Shown: positions 8,831 through 17,847 of the stretch, piece by piece | How the letters are laid out: every line of letters begins with the position of its first letter | Position numbering within the stretch: position 1 is the first letter of the stretch | Assembly: GCF_010894455.1 (NCBI RefSeq) | Contig: NZ_JAAIXY010000008.1 | Coordinates: 382,447-440,460 of the forward strand | Origin: Myxococcus eversor | Lineage (GTDB): Bacteria; Myxococcota; Myxococcia; Myxococcales; Myxococcaceae | Length of the DNA: 58,014 nt | Reading direction: 5' to 3' | The notes under the pieces: generated by a model | What the model was told of the DNA's origin: nothing | The model's input: only the letters and a program-made list of their open reading frames with translations | The model's database searches: none | Translations under genes and position numbers: made by a program

Positions 8831-9955
8831 ATGCTTACCAGTGGAGAGGAATTACGTCAGGCCATCCGCCGGCGGCCCGCGATGTACATCGGCAGCACGG
8901 AAGAATACGGCCTGTCCCGGCTTGTTGAGTCCCTCCTCTTGCTGGGAATCATCGCGGCCAGGGAAGGCCGCGTGCGGGAGGTCTCCGTGTCCCTGGGCGC
9001 GGATGGTTCCTGCGGGATTTCCTTTGATGGCTGGCCGTGCCCCCTGCCTTCCGGTGCGTCGCCCATCGCGGAGGTCGGGCGGTGGCTCACGTTCGTGGAC
9101 TTCAAAATCGATACGGATGCGCAGCCTGGAATGCCCCGAGGCGTCGTCTTCTCGGTTCCCTACGTGGACCTGGGACTCATCAACGCGCTCGCCTCTCCGC
9201 TCGAAGTCACTGCCTGGGCAGGAGGGCAGCGCTGGTGTCAGCGCTTCCGCGAAGGGCTTGCCGAAAGCGAGCCCCATGCGGTCGCGGGGTCGTCTTCCTC
9301 GGAGAGTGGCCTCCACATCTCGTTCACTCCGGACGCCACGATCTTCAAACAGCCTCACCGCTTCCCCTTGGAGTGGTTGAGGAAGACCCTTGCGTCGTTC
9401 TCGGCTTTTCACGCGGGCATCACCTGGCGGCTCCGTGACGAAGCCTCAGGGTTGGACGAGCGCTACCACCGCGAGCGGGGACTCCCGGACTATTGCGCCG
9501 AGCTCTCCGAGTCCTCTCGACCCATCCACGCGCCCTGGAGCTTCGAGGGGCAGGCGGGTACGACGCGGGTGCGGCTCGCGCTTCAGTGGGGCGAAGCCCT
9601 CGGCCAGGGGGTGAAGTCGTGGGCGAATCTGCGCCCGTGCACACGTGATGGCACGCACCATGACGGGCTCGTGCTCGGCTTGCGCAAGGCCCTGCGTGCC
9701 AGGATGAAGGCCCGTGGTCCCGGACAGGACGAGCTGTCCTTCACGGATGCGGCGTTGCTGCGACACCTCACGGCGGTGGTGGAACTCGTCGTGCCTCACA
9801 CCGTATGGCACGGGCCCACGCAGGAGGAGCTCGCGAATCCGGAGGCGAAGGCCGACGTCTCCCAGCTCGTCTCGGCCTGGGTGGAGCAGGCGCTCGCGAA
9901 TCACCCGGAACTGGAGTCACGGGTGCTGGCGTTGTCGGGAGTGCCTCGGAGCTGA
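8831..9955 (+). CDS. GyrB/ParE-like protein lacking the ATP-binding residues
   Basis: 374 residues. The start RRRPAMYIGSTEEYGLSRLV matches the N-terminal arm of DNA gyrase B, and later segments follow the same order: LINALASPLEV, ISFTPDATIF, ALQWGE and RDGTHHDGLVLGL, as in the gyrase ATPase and transducer domains. The GHKL residues are gone. The helix that should carry Glu and Asn (ENxxDE type) reads VESLLLLGIIA, no GxHGVG lid is present, and the QTK loop reads GPTQEEL. It has no TOPRIM or zinc domain. I infer a catalytically dead GyrB-derived protein, perhaps a regulator or decoy; the role is unknown. Confidence 0.7.
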   Translation: MLTSGEELRQAIRRRPAMYIGSTEEYGLSRLVESLLLLGIIAAREGRVREVSVSLGADGSCGISFDGWPCPLPSGASPIAEVGRWLTFVDFKIDTDAQPGMPRGVVFSVPYVDLGLINALASPLEVTAWAGGQRWCQRFREGLAESEPHAVAGSSSSESGLHISFTPDATIFKQPHRFPLEWLRKTLASFSAFHAGITWRLRDEASGLDERYHRERGLPDYCAELSESSRPIHAPWSFEGQAGTTRVRLALQWGEALGQGVKSWANLRPCTRDGTHHDGLVLGLRKALRARMKARGPGQDELSFTDAALLRHLTAVVELVVPHTVWHGPTQEELANPEAKADVSQLVSAWVEQALANHPELESRVLALSGVPRS

Positions 9956-10283
9956 GTCACGGCTCGAGTCCCCGGCGACGCCCGAGCCCGCACCGAAGTG
10001 GTGGGTCGTCCGTGGGATGAGGTGACATCAGGAAGGGGAGGCTTGAGCGCGCCCGAGTGAACAAGCCATTGGGGTCTGATTAAGAGTCAGGTGCCGCACC
10101 CGCGGCGTCACCCCCATAAGCAAGTGGAGGTGGACGGACTCGAACCGTCATTGATGAGCGTGTAGGACTTTTTCTGCCGGGCGCGCTCAGTTCAAAGTGA
10201 CGACAATGCGCCGCGGGTCCTGACGGCGGCATCCGAGGTACGCAGCGGGTTCAGCCCCTGGCCCGGTTGCGCGAGAGCACGGG
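9956..10283. other. Intergenic region with two tRNA-like fragments
   Basis: No protein gene is visible. On the minus strand 10149-10125 reads as the 3' end of a tRNA: T stem GACGG, loop TTCGAGT, stem CCGTC, acceptor strand CACCTCC and discriminator A, without encoded CCA and without a matching 5' acceptor strand. About 35 bp further along the minus strand, 10090-10076 reads CTGA-CTCTTAA-TCAG, the anticodon arm of a tRNA-Lys(CTT). Between them GCCGC/GCGGC and GGGGT/ACCCC can pair. These look like remnants of tRNA genes, such as integration scars, not a functional tRNA. Confidence 0.45.
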
Positions 10284-10946
10284 GTGGTGCTCCCATGCTC
10301 CGTTGTGCAACGACGTGGCCAGCCGACGCGGGAGTCCGTGGATGCCCGTTGGGTCTGTCCCTCATGTGCGCACGTCGTCCTGATAGGGCCTGACGAGCGC
10401 TGCTCGGTCTGCGGAGGCTCGCTGTCGGAAGTCCTGCGCGCGGCCCGAGGCGCGCCGCCACCCTTGCCACCGCGCGCACTCACCCGGGCGCAGCGCCAGG
10501 CCGTGTGGCGTCCGGCGAGCAGCTCGAGGCACGCGTTGGGCACATTCCTGCTCACCGTGGGTCTGTTGATGGTGCCAGTGGCGGTGGCCTACCTGAGGCC
10601 CTTGGGTGTGCCGGCCGTCATCCTCGGAGGGCTGGGGATGTTGCTGCGGCGCACGGCCTGGCCCCCGGCGCTCCGGCGCGAGCAACGCCAGCGATTGCAT
10701 GCGCTGCGCTGGGGCCTGCCCGCCGCGGCGGAGCTCACCCGGGTGGAGCGAGACTTCGTCCCTGGCGTGAAGGCAGGCAGCGTGGTGCGACTCGAGTACG
10801 TCTTCACCGTGCACGGAGAACTGCTGCACGGTGCCATGCCGTCGCCGCATGTCCTGGACCTCCAGCGTCGCCCGGGAGAAGGAATCTGGGTCGTCTATCT
10901 GCCAGATGACCCGAGCGTCAGCGCGCTCTGGCCTCCGGGCCCGTGA
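10284..10946 (+). CDS. Zinc-ribbon membrane protein, unknown function
   Basis: Up to 220 residues. A four-Cys ribbon (CPSC at the start, then CSVCGG 14 residues later) is followed by a Pro-rich linker, two membrane segments (about residues 90-125) and a C-terminal domain resembling DUF3592-like beta proteins (LEYVFTVHGELLHGAM, WVVYLPDDPSVSALW). GTG 10338, just before the ribbon with GGGAG upstream, is an alternative and perhaps better start. Function unknown. Confidence 0.6.
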   Translation: MVLPCSVVQRRGQPTRESVDARWVCPSCAHVVLIGPDERCSVCGGSLSEVLRAARGAPPPLPPRALTRAQRQAVWRPASSSRHALGTFLLTVGLLMVPVAVAYLRPLGVPAVILGGLGMLLRRTAWPPALRREQRQRLHALRWGLPAAAELTRVERDFVPGVKAGSVVRLEYVFTVHGELLHGAMPSPHVLDLQRRPGEGIWVVYLPDDPSVSALWPPGP

Positions 10947-11105
10947 GCTCCGTGTGGTCGTCGGGACTCACGTCCACACTGGCCCGCGCCTTGCTCAACC
11001 TTCCGTGCACGGGCTTCCGATGTCAGGCACCCGAAGCAACATCCACACTTCGCGCCGTCCACCGTGGCCACCGGGCCACGGGGCGCGGCACCGCCACCGC
11101 ACGCC

Positions 11106-11798
11106 ATGTCCCCTCCCATGTCCTTGCTGTCCGTGTCGCGTCGCCATGGCCTGCTGCCCGCGGTGCTGTGCACCGTCCTCGCGGCGTGCCTGCTGGCCAT
11201 CCGCCTCGACTGGAGCGAGCACGCCAGCTTCGCCTTCCTCGCGTGGAACCTGTTCCTCGCCTGGGCGCCCTATGTCCTCGCCCTGCTCGCGCGGGTCCTC
11301 ATGGTGCGGGGCCATGGACGCGGCTGGGTGCTGGCGCCGCTCGCCGCCGGCTGGCTCGCGCTGTTCCCCAATGCGCCCTACCTGCTCACCGACTTCATCC
11401 ACCTGCACCAGCGGCCCGGCATCCCGCTCTGGTTCGACGCGGCCCTGCTCGCCCTGTTCGCCGCCACCGGGTGGATGCTCGGCCTGCTCTCGCTGGAGAT
11501 CTGGAAGCAGTGGCTGGAGGAGCGCTGGGGCCGGCGCAGCGCCTGGACCTTCGTTGGAGTCACCTCGCCCCTGTGCGGCTACGGCATCTACCTGGGCCGC
11601 GTGGAGCGGTGGAACAGCTGGCACGTGCTCACGCACCCGGGGAGCCTCTTCGCGTCCATCGGTGCCCACCTGCGCGAGCCCCTGTCCTTCCCCTACCTGA
11701 CGGGCCTCACCGTCTCCTTCGCCCTGCTGCTGCCCCTGTCCTACGTCGCCTTCGAGGCCTTCGTCACCCGCCTGCGCCGCCAGCGCGTCACGGGCTGA
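11106..11798 (+). CDS. DUF1361 integral membrane protein
   Basis: About 230 residues with six or seven hydrophobic segments. The motifs LAWNLFLAWAPYVLAL, FPNAPYLLTDFIHL, YGIYLGRVERWNSW and the loop before LREPLSFPYLTGL are typical of DUF1361 proteins. A longer form could start at 11064, but 11106 fits the family N-terminus better. No function is established for the family. Confidence 0.8.
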   Translation: MSPPMSLLSVSRRHGLLPAVLCTVLAACLLAIRLDWSEHASFAFLAWNLFLAWAPYVLALLARVLMVRGHGRGWVLAPLAAGWLALFPNAPYLLTDFIHLHQRPGIPLWFDAALLALFAATGWMLGLLSLEIWKQWLEERWGRRSAWTFVGVTSPLCGYGIYLGRVERWNSWHVLTHPGSLFASIGAHLREPLSFPYLTGLTVSFALLLPLSYVAFEAFVTRLRRQRVTG

Positions 11799-11880
11799 GC
11801 CCCTGAAACGACGACACCGCCCGCGCCCGGAGTTCCGGACGGGGCGGCGCAGGTGGTTGCGAAGGGCCCTGGCTGACGTG

Positions 11881-12183
11881 TCAGCCGCCGTGGAGGCGCG
11901 CGCGCTTGCGCGGTCCGCCCCGATGCTTGATGGCCATCTCGCTGGGCGCCTTCTTGCGCCCGTTCAGCGACGTGCGGCGCCGGGTGTTGCTCTTGGGCTC
12001 ATGCGTCTCCGCCGCGGGGCCGAGCGTCACTCGCGACAGGTTCTTCGTGCGGCGCAGCGCGGCCGCCTCATCCCGGGGCAGCGTCTTGCGCCCGTTGCTG
12101 GCCTGGACGTTGGGCTGGGCTTCGTCCGCCGAAGCCACCCGTCGCTTGTTCTTCACTCCCGCCATTTTGGTCCGAACGGCCAT
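11881..12183 (-). CDS. Small highly basic protein, unknown function
   Basis: 100 residues starting MAVRTKMAGVKNKRRVAS. AAGGAGG lies 5 nt before the ATG, a strong ribosome-binding site that decides this start. Lys and Arg are spread throughout (NTRRRTSLNGRKKAPS, GGPRKRARLHGG) with no Cys and no hydrophobic core, so the protein is probably disordered and may bind nucleic acid. No family recognised. Confidence 0.65.
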   Translation of the reverse strand: MAVRTKMAGVKNKRRVASADEAQPNVQASNGRKTLPRDEAAALRRTKNLSRVTLGPAAETHEPKSNTRRRTSLNGRKKAPSEMAIKHRGGPRKRARLHGG

Positions 12184-12394
12184 GATGCCTCCTTCCCTGG
12201 TGAGGTAAGGACGGCGCCACGGCTTTTCCAACTCCCTCCAGGGACAGGAGCAGGGGCTGTGCTCCGTGCTCCGTACTCGGGGGACCGCCCGGCCGCTCGG
12301 CGTTCTCCCCCGAGGGAGAGGGCCCGGCCACGGGGTCGACCCGGAGCCTGGAGCCCCAAGGCCCTCGGCGGAAAGGTTCTTCACTCCACCCGCT

Positions 12395-12886
12395 TCACGT
12401 CGACGAGCGCTTGCCACGCCGGGGCGGGCGGGTGCTCGTCGTGCTCTCGGGCGGGAACAGCCAGCCCACCTCGCCGTGCGAGACGCTGGTCGTCTGCGTG
12501 GACTCGCTGGCCTCGGCCTCCCGGTGCTGACCCCGGCAACCCCGGCACCAGGACTGGGGCCGGCGCTCGCCGCTCATGATGCGGTAGCCGAAGTCCTGCT
12601 CCGTGGGGCCCACGTGGTCGCAGCGCGGGCACTGCTTGAGCGACGTGACGCCAATCTCCTTGGCCTTCTCGCGGCCATGCGCCACCACCAGCGCCAGCGC
12701 CGCGGCGAAGCCCACCCGTTTCTCCGTGGCGACATGGAAGCTGCGGGCGCGCTTGCGCCCTCCACCGCCGAGCACGGGCTTGAGGTCCATCCCTCCGAGC
12801 AGGTTCCGCTGCTCGAGCACGCGCGTTGAGGAGCTGTTCTGGTTCGAGTGGCTCACCCCCCAACTCTTAGCTGGGGGGTCTGACAT
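12395..12886 (-). CDS. Zinc-ribbon protein, unknown function
   Basis: 163 residues from ATG 12886. ATG 12790, preceded by GGAGGG but with almost no spacing, would give a 131-residue form. The core holds CPRCDHVGPTEQDFGYRIM and then WCRGCRG, a four-Cys zinc ribbon of the type next to HNH-like proteins. The C-terminus is a Ser/Thr/Arg-rich tail. Probably nucleic-acid-associated. Confidence 0.6.
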   Translation of the reverse strand: MSDPPAKSWGVSHSNQNSSSTRVLEQRNLLGGMDLKPVLGGGGRKRARSFHVATEKRVGFAAALALVVAHGREKAKEIGVTSLKQCPRCDHVGPTEQDFGYRIMSGERRPQSWCRGCRGQHREAEASESTQTTSVSHGEVGWLFPPESTTSTRPPRRGKRSST

Positions 12887-13014
12887 GGCCTTTCAGAGGG
12901 GAAATGCCTGCTTGCCCCTCTGTCTGGGGTACTGAACGAAAATCCAGTAATTTCGCGGACCTGGGTTGCCTACCCAGAGCAGGCAGGCAAGCCCAGGCTC
13001 GCTTGCGGGGCCGG

Positions 13015-14517
13015 TTACTCGGCCTCCGCCATGCCTCCGCCGGTATCGGGGGCGGGGAAGACGGGGGTGCCGCCGGGGAGGCTGGGGTCGTGCGGCAGGC
13101 TGCCCCGGGGGCTGCGCAGGTAGACGAAGGGGGTGGCGAACAGGAAGTTGGACACGCGCGACGTGTAGATGTCCGCGTACCGCTCCACCTGGCGGGCCAG
13201 GTGGCTCTTGTCATTGCCCGCGCGGGTGAGCAGGCCCCAGATGGGATTGGACAGCTCGGTGGCGGCGCGGGCCATGGGGCCCAGCTCCGTGTCCAGGCCC
13301 TCCAGGGACTCGCGCAGCTCGCCCAGCCGGGCCACCAGCTCCGACTCCGTGAGCGCATCCGTCCGGGGCCCGTAGTTCGCGCGGCGCCGCTGCAGCTCCA
13401 GGCGCAGCTGGCAGCTCTCCCACTCCAGCTTCTCCTTGAGCACCATGCGCTCGCCCAGCCGCGCCTCGGTGGGGCGGAAGGCGGCGATGGCGCGCACCTC
13501 GTCCTCCAGCTCGCGGAGGATGAGCGCCGTGCGCCAGCGCAGCGCGCTCTTGGACACGTGCACGTCGCCGAACATGTGGTCGCCGACGTAGAGAATCTCG
13601 TCGCCGCTCATGCCCAGGTGGCGCTCCAGCTCCAGCGCGCTGCCGCCGAAGTACGGCGTGCCGGACTTGAAGGGGCCGGAGGAGTGCGGACGCAGCAGCG
13701 CCTCGCCTTGGGTCTCCACCACCTCGAAGAGCGCGGAGCGGGTGGTGAAGAACTCCGGCTTGCGCGCGGACACAATCACCACGTCGAACAGCTGCCGCCA
13801 CGTCATGCCGTCGGGCAGGTGCTTGTCGAAGGCGAAGTGCATCATGGGCTCGGTGTAGGCCCACTCGCTGTTGGTGATGAGCAGCAGCTTCTTGCCCGCG
13901 TTCTTCTGGTCCAGCAGCGCCAGCGGCGTCTCCGGGTCGTCCAGGACGTAGCGCTCCGGGTCGGCGATGATTTCCGCCTTCAACTGCCCCTGCATGTGCG
14001 TGGCGTCCAGGTTCTTCCGCACATGCTCGTAGAGGTCCGCGTAGCCCATGGGCCCGGGCAACTGGCCCGCGTCCAGCCGGTCCACCAGCTGCGAGTACAG
14101 ACACGCCTCCGACAGCGAGAAGAGCGTGTTGAGGAACACCCAGCGGCGCTCGTGCAGGTCGATGACGGTGTGGGAGTACTCGTCGCGCTGGGTGATGAAG
14201 TCCATGGAGCGCGTGCCGTGCAGGGCCTTCTTCACGAAGCCGAAGCGGTTGGCCTTGAGCAGGTTGCCCTTCTCCGTGTCGATGATGAGCCCCCGGATGG
14301 CGAGCGCCGGGTCGAACTGGAGGTCACCCACGGGCCAGCCCTGCGCGACGAGCCTGTCACGGATGTGCTCGTAGGCGCGGCGTTCCCACGCTTCCACGCG
14401 GTAGTGGATGAGCGTGTAGTCCATGTCGTAGCCCACGGCCTTGATGGCGCGCAGGTTGAGGGTGCGGTTGCAGAACAAGCCCCGCTCGGGCGGGGGACCG
14501 GGAGTTTGCGAGCGCAT
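13015..14517 (-). CDS. HAD-family 5'-nucleotidase (purine 5'-nucleotidase type)
   Basis: About 500 residues. HAD motif I YDMDYTL (nucleophile Asp and general-acid Asp) lies near residue 30, followed by WPVGDLQFDPALAIRGLIID, LLLITNSEWAYT (motif II) and ILYVGDHMFGDVHVSK (motif IV). This arrangement belongs to the HAD-IG cytosolic 5'-nucleotidases that hydrolyse IMP/GMP-type nucleotides. ATG 14517 is chosen because GGGAG precedes it and the homologous part begins there. The preferred nucleotide is inferred. Confidence 0.88.
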   Translation of the reverse strand: MRSQTPGPPPERGLFCNRTLNLRAIKAVGYDMDYTLIHYRVEAWERRAYEHIRDRLVAQGWPVGDLQFDPALAIRGLIIDTEKGNLLKANRFGFVKKALHGTRSMDFITQRDEYSHTVIDLHERRWVFLNTLFSLSEACLYSQLVDRLDAGQLPGPMGYADLYEHVRKNLDATHMQGQLKAEIIADPERYVLDDPETPLALLDQKNAGKKLLLITNSEWAYTEPMMHFAFDKHLPDGMTWRQLFDVVIVSARKPEFFTTRSALFEVVETQGEALLRPHSSGPFKSGTPYFGGSALELERHLGMSGDEILYVGDHMFGDVHVSKSALRWRTALILRELEDEVRAIAAFRPTEARLGERMVLKEKLEWESCQLRLELQRRRANYGPRTDALTESELVARLGELRESLEGLDTELGPMARAATELSNPIWGLLTRAGNDKSHLARQVERYADIYTSRVSNFLFATPFVYLRSPRGSLPHDPSLPGGTPVFPAPDTGGGMAEAE

Positions 14518-14736
14518 ATGACTCCCTGGCTTGCCCCGTCCCGCGCCAAAAGTCGATGCCTGTCTTCGGCCTCGTCGCCTGCCACGCACAAGGTCCACGC
14601 CGCCCCTTGCCACGCGGTGACGTATGACTCGGGGCCGCTTCGTGGCCCATTGCTCACTCTCCGGCAATGAGTGGTCGAAGTCAGGTTCTCCTGGACTAGT
14701 GTGCGCGCCCCATCAACCCTTGAAACGAGGTTCATC

Positions 14737-15360
14737 ATGTCCTGGATGATTCGTGGTCTGCTGGTCAGCACCCTGCTCCTGGTGGGATGCAAGCACGCGG
14801 CGCCCGCCGTCACGCCGGAGCCGACGACGCCCGTCGCGGAGACGTGTGATGCGAAGCAGCAGGAGGTCTCCAAGGAGGCGGACCAGCGCGCAGCGCCGTG
14901 GAGCATCGAGCAGCACCTGGCGAAGAACTTCCCGGAGGGCTCGGTGTCGTGGCTGATGAAGGAAGGCCCGTACCAGACCTTCGTGGTGCAGTCGGGCGCG
15001 AAGAACTTTGGTCGCTGCGACGACAGCGGCTGTTATCTGTTCGCGGCGCCCTCGTCCGTCATCCAGGAGGCGGTGAAGAAGTCGATGACGGGCGCGACGC
15101 ATGACCCCGCGGTGCTGGGGCAGGCGCTGGGGCTGCCGGCGAAGAACTTCGAGGGGCCGCTGCGGATGATGACGTTGAACCTGCGCGCGTCGGGCTCGTG
15201 CGTGCGCCTGCCGGTGGACGCGGACCCGGGCGTGTGGAAGTGCCAGACCGAGCAGGACACGGACTGCTTCAAGTTCGGCGGCTACACGTCCGGCGGCGTG
15301 CCGGAGGTCATGGTCATCAACGCGCCGGTGGCCCAGGCCGTGGTGACCGAGATTCCGTGA
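14737..15360 (+). CDS. Lipoprotein, unknown function
   Basis: 207 residues. MSWMIRGLLVSTLLLVGCKH is a lipoprotein signal with its lipobox at Cys18, and GAGG precedes ATG 14737. Several Cys (GRCDDSGCYLF, SGSCVRL, WKCQTEQDTDCF) suggest disulfides in the mature periplasmic domain. The downstream 81-residue gene starts 34 nt later. No family recognised. Confidence 0.65.
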   Translation: MSWMIRGLLVSTLLLVGCKHAAPAVTPEPTTPVAETCDAKQQEVSKEADQRAAPWSIEQHLAKNFPEGSVSWLMKEGPYQTFVVQSGAKNFGRCDDSGCYLFAAPSSVIQEAVKKSMTGATHDPAVLGQALGLPAKNFEGPLRMMTLNLRASGSCVRLPVDADPGVWKCQTEQDTDCFKFGGYTSGGVPEVMVINAPVAQAVVTEIP

Positions 15361-15394
15361 CGCGTCTTTCCTCCGTGCACGAGGTGGAGGTTCC

Positions 15395-15640
15395 ATGAGC
15401 CGCGAGCAGGTCGTCCATCAGAGTCCGCTCCTCTACCGCGTGCTGCGCGAGGAGGACGGGACGTTGGTTATCGAGGTCGTCGTGGGCGGTATCGCGATGT
15501 CCGCGGTGCGCGTGCGGCTCACCGAGGCCGAGGCGGAGGCGTTCACCCGCGAGGGCAGCGCCTTCAGTGACAGGCTCGCGAAGGACATCATGGCCTCGCC
15601 TCCCTTCGGGGGCCGGTCCTACGACCCGCCGACGGGGTGA
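15395..15640 (+). CDS. Small conserved-looking protein, unknown function
   Basis: 81 residues from ATG 15395, with GGAGG 6-7 nt upstream. The sequence LYRVLREEDGTLVIEVVVGG then RVRLTEAEAEAF looks like a short alpha/beta cytosolic domain. No signal peptide or known motif. Confidence 0.55.
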   Translation: MSREQVVHQSPLLYRVLREEDGTLVIEVVVGGIAMSAVRVRLTEAEAEAFTREGSAFSDRLAKDIMASPPFGGRSYDPPTG

Positions 15641-15644
15641 GGCG

Positions 15645-16232
15645 TCAGTACACCAGCCGCAGATGAGGGAGCAGGGGACGACTCCCCTGCCGCTCGGCGC
15701 CGAGCGACCTGTCCAGGTCGATGTGGATGACGGCCCGGCCATTGCGCTCCAGCGCGTCGCCCTGGAGCTTCAGGCGCAGCGGGGCTTCGCGGGCATCGAC
15801 GAAGCCCGCGGAGCCGTCGGTGGCCTCGAAGGCGCCGAAGTCATCCAGAATCACGGTGGCCTCGAGCACGCCGTCACGCACCTGCTCGGACGTGAGCCAG
15901 AACCAGGCCACCAGGTGGGCATGGGTGGGGTCGGCCACGTCCATCTCCTGCGAGGAGGGGAGCAGCTCCGTGCGCAACTGCGCTCCTTCCAAGGTCACCT
16001 GTACCGCGCTCGCGCTCAGGTAGGTGGTGGAGAAGCGGCTCGTGGTTCCCTGGAGCCGCAGCTCGTAGCGCCGAAGCTCCGGGGCGCTGTCTCCGCAGGC
16101 GCAGAGGCCGACACTCCACAGCAGCATGGCGAGCGGAAGGATTCTGGAACAGGTCTTCTTCGTGGCGAACTCCTGGGTTGGAGTTGCTCCAGCGAGAAGT
16201 GATGACAACAACCCCTGTCTTTTCAGTCGCAT
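15645..16232 (-). CDS. Lipoprotein, unknown function
   Basis: Up to 195 residues. The hydrophobic segment ILPLAMLLWSVGLCACGDS contains a lipobox and the mature part is a beta-rich domain of about 145 residues. The start at 16232 would leave an unusually long n-region, so the true start is probably further in, but no ribosome-binding site singles one out. It converges on the 81-residue gene with a 4-nt gap. Confidence 0.55.
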   Translation of the reverse strand: MRLKRQGLLSSLLAGATPTQEFATKKTCSRILPLAMLLWSVGLCACGDSAPELRRYELRLQGTTSRFSTTYLSASAVQVTLEGAQLRTELLPSSQEMDVADPTHAHLVAWFWLTSEQVRDGVLEATVILDDFGAFEATDGSAGFVDAREAPLRLKLQGDALERNGRAVIHIDLDRSLGAERQGSRPLLPHLRLVY

Positions 16233-16581
16233 GGGGCGCGGCTTCGTTCAAGCCACGTGCCCAGTGCGGAACCGGACCTGACGCTTGTCCCGGAGGATGA
16301 CTCGGCGGTGTGCCCCCGCCTGGAAGACGGGCCAGCCGAGCAGGTCTCGTCCTTGTGTCCAGGGGACGCGTGGGCGGGGAACACCTGGCTGGAAAATGAT
16401 TCTCCACGGTGCCGACTGTTCGTGGCCGGTCGAGGAAGGTGGGTGGCGGCGAGTGCCCGTGGTCCGCCCCGCGAAGCACCGTGTGTTTCCAGCCAGCGAT
16501 GGGACGATGGACTCTCACGGAGGGATGCGCAGGTTGCGGCGCGAGGCCGCGCGTCAGGCATGGCCTCACGGGGGGACGCAA
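16233..16581. other. Intergenic region, no gene seen
   Basis: About 350 bases between divergently transcribed lipoprotein genes. Frames through it are open by GC bias only, with no ribosome-binding site or recognisable protein. Promoters for both genes must lie here; none is clear by eye. Confidence 0.5.
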
Positions 16582-17688
16582 ATGGCCGGAGCTTCACTGC
16601 GGGGAATGTCGGGCCGCGGGTATGGGGGGGCTTTTGCTCGCTCACTGCTGGTGGTGACGTTGTGTGCCCTCTTCGTCTCGGCGGGATGCAAGTCCACGCA
16701 CCATGCGTCGCACGAGCCGGCGAGCCTGGCGCAGGGGGGCTCCGGTTCAGCGCTCATCGCCGGGAGCGAGGACCCGCTGCCCTCATGGAACGACGGCCCG
16801 ACGAAGGCGGCGCTGCTGGACTTCGTGGAGCGCGTCACCCGCGAGGGAGGCCCCGACTTCGTGCCCGCCGACGCGCGCATCGCCACGTTCGACAACGACG
16901 GCACGCTGTGGAGTGAGCAGCCCGTCCCGGTGGAGCTGGCCTTCGTCATCGACCGCGTGAAGGCGCTCGCGCCCCAGCATCCCGAGTGGAAGCACCAGCA
17001 GCCGTTCCAGGGGGTGCTGGAGGGAGACCTCAAGGCCGTGGCCGCGAGCGGTGAGCGCGGGCTGATGGAGTTGTTCGCGGCCACGCACGCGGGCGTCACC
17101 ACGGAGCAGTTCGATGCCACGGTGACGCAGTGGATCGCCATGGCGACGCACCCGAGGTTCGACCGGCTCTACACGGAGCTCGTCTACCAGCCGATGCTGG
17201 AGGTGCTCGCGATGTTGCGGGCCAGCGGCTTCAAGATATTCATCGTGTCAGGGGGGGACGTGGGCTTCATGCGCGCCTGGGCAGAGCGTGTGTATGGCAT
17301 TCCCCCCGAGCAGGTCATCGGCAGTCGGGCGAAGCTGCGCTACGAGGTCCGGGACGGCACACCGTCGCTCATGTTGCTGCCGGAGCTGGACCTGCTCGAC
17401 GACAAGGCGGGCAAGCCGGTGGGCATCCAACAGGTCATCGGTCGACGCCCCATCGCGGCGTTCGGCAATTCGGATGGGGACTTCGAGATGCTCGAATGGA
17501 CGACCTCGGGCAAGGGGCCGCGGTTCGGGCTCTTCGTCCACCACACCGACGCGAAGCGGGAGTGGGCGTATGACCGGAACGCTCACAGCGGAAAGCTCTC
17601 GCGAGGGTTGGACGAGGCGCCTCGACGCGGCTGGTTCCTCGCGGACATGAAGAGGGACTGGAAGGTCATCTATCCCTTCGAGCAGTAG
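16582..17688 (+). CDS. HAD-superfamily phosphatase, lipoprotein
   Basis: About 368 residues. The N-terminus has a lipoprotein signal ending LCALFVSAGCKS. HAD motif I is ATFDNDGTLWSEQP (nucleophile Asp, general-acid Asp), motif II IFIVSGGD, motif IV AAFGNSDGDFEML. This fits the PF12710-like periplasmic phosphoserine-phosphatase-related group. ATG 16582 has GGGGG upstream; ATG 16606 is an alternative. The substrate is unknown; export suggests phosphate scavenging. Confidence 0.85.
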   Translation: MAGASLRGMSGRGYGGAFARSLLVVTLCALFVSAGCKSTHHASHEPASLAQGGSGSALIAGSEDPLPSWNDGPTKAALLDFVERVTREGGPDFVPADARIATFDNDGTLWSEQPVPVELAFVIDRVKALAPQHPEWKHQQPFQGVLEGDLKAVAASGERGLMELFAATHAGVTTEQFDATVTQWIAMATHPRFDRLYTELVYQPMLEVLAMLRASGFKIFIVSGGDVGFMRAWAERVYGIPPEQVIGSRAKLRYEVRDGTPSLMLLPELDLLDDKAGKPVGIQQVIGRRPIAAFGNSDGDFEMLEWTTSGKGPRFGLFVHHTDAKREWAYDRNAHSGKLSRGLDEAPRRGWFLADMKRDWKVIYPFEQ

Positions 17689-17847
17689 CGGCGGGGAGCA
17701 GGGCGGGCCGCGCTTCCGCAAGGGCTGCGGAGGTCCCTGTGGGCCGCGCAAGCCTTGCGGCTGGTGGACGGCGGGAGGCTCTGGCGTGACGTGGCATGTT
17801 TTCTGAAATGCCCGGCCCTCACTCTCCCTCTGGGAAGGAAGGTCGCG

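Noticed and set aside
10125..10149. A functional tRNA gene on the minus strand
   Set aside because: Only the T-arm and acceptor 3' strand are present; no matching 5' acceptor strand, D-arm or anticodon arm is found upstream on the minus strand.
12904..14670. A 588-codon plus-strand open frame opposite the 5'-nucleotidase gene
   Set aside because: Low-complexity His/Val/Arg/Gly translation typical of the antisense of GC-rich genes; the opposite strand has all HAD motifs.
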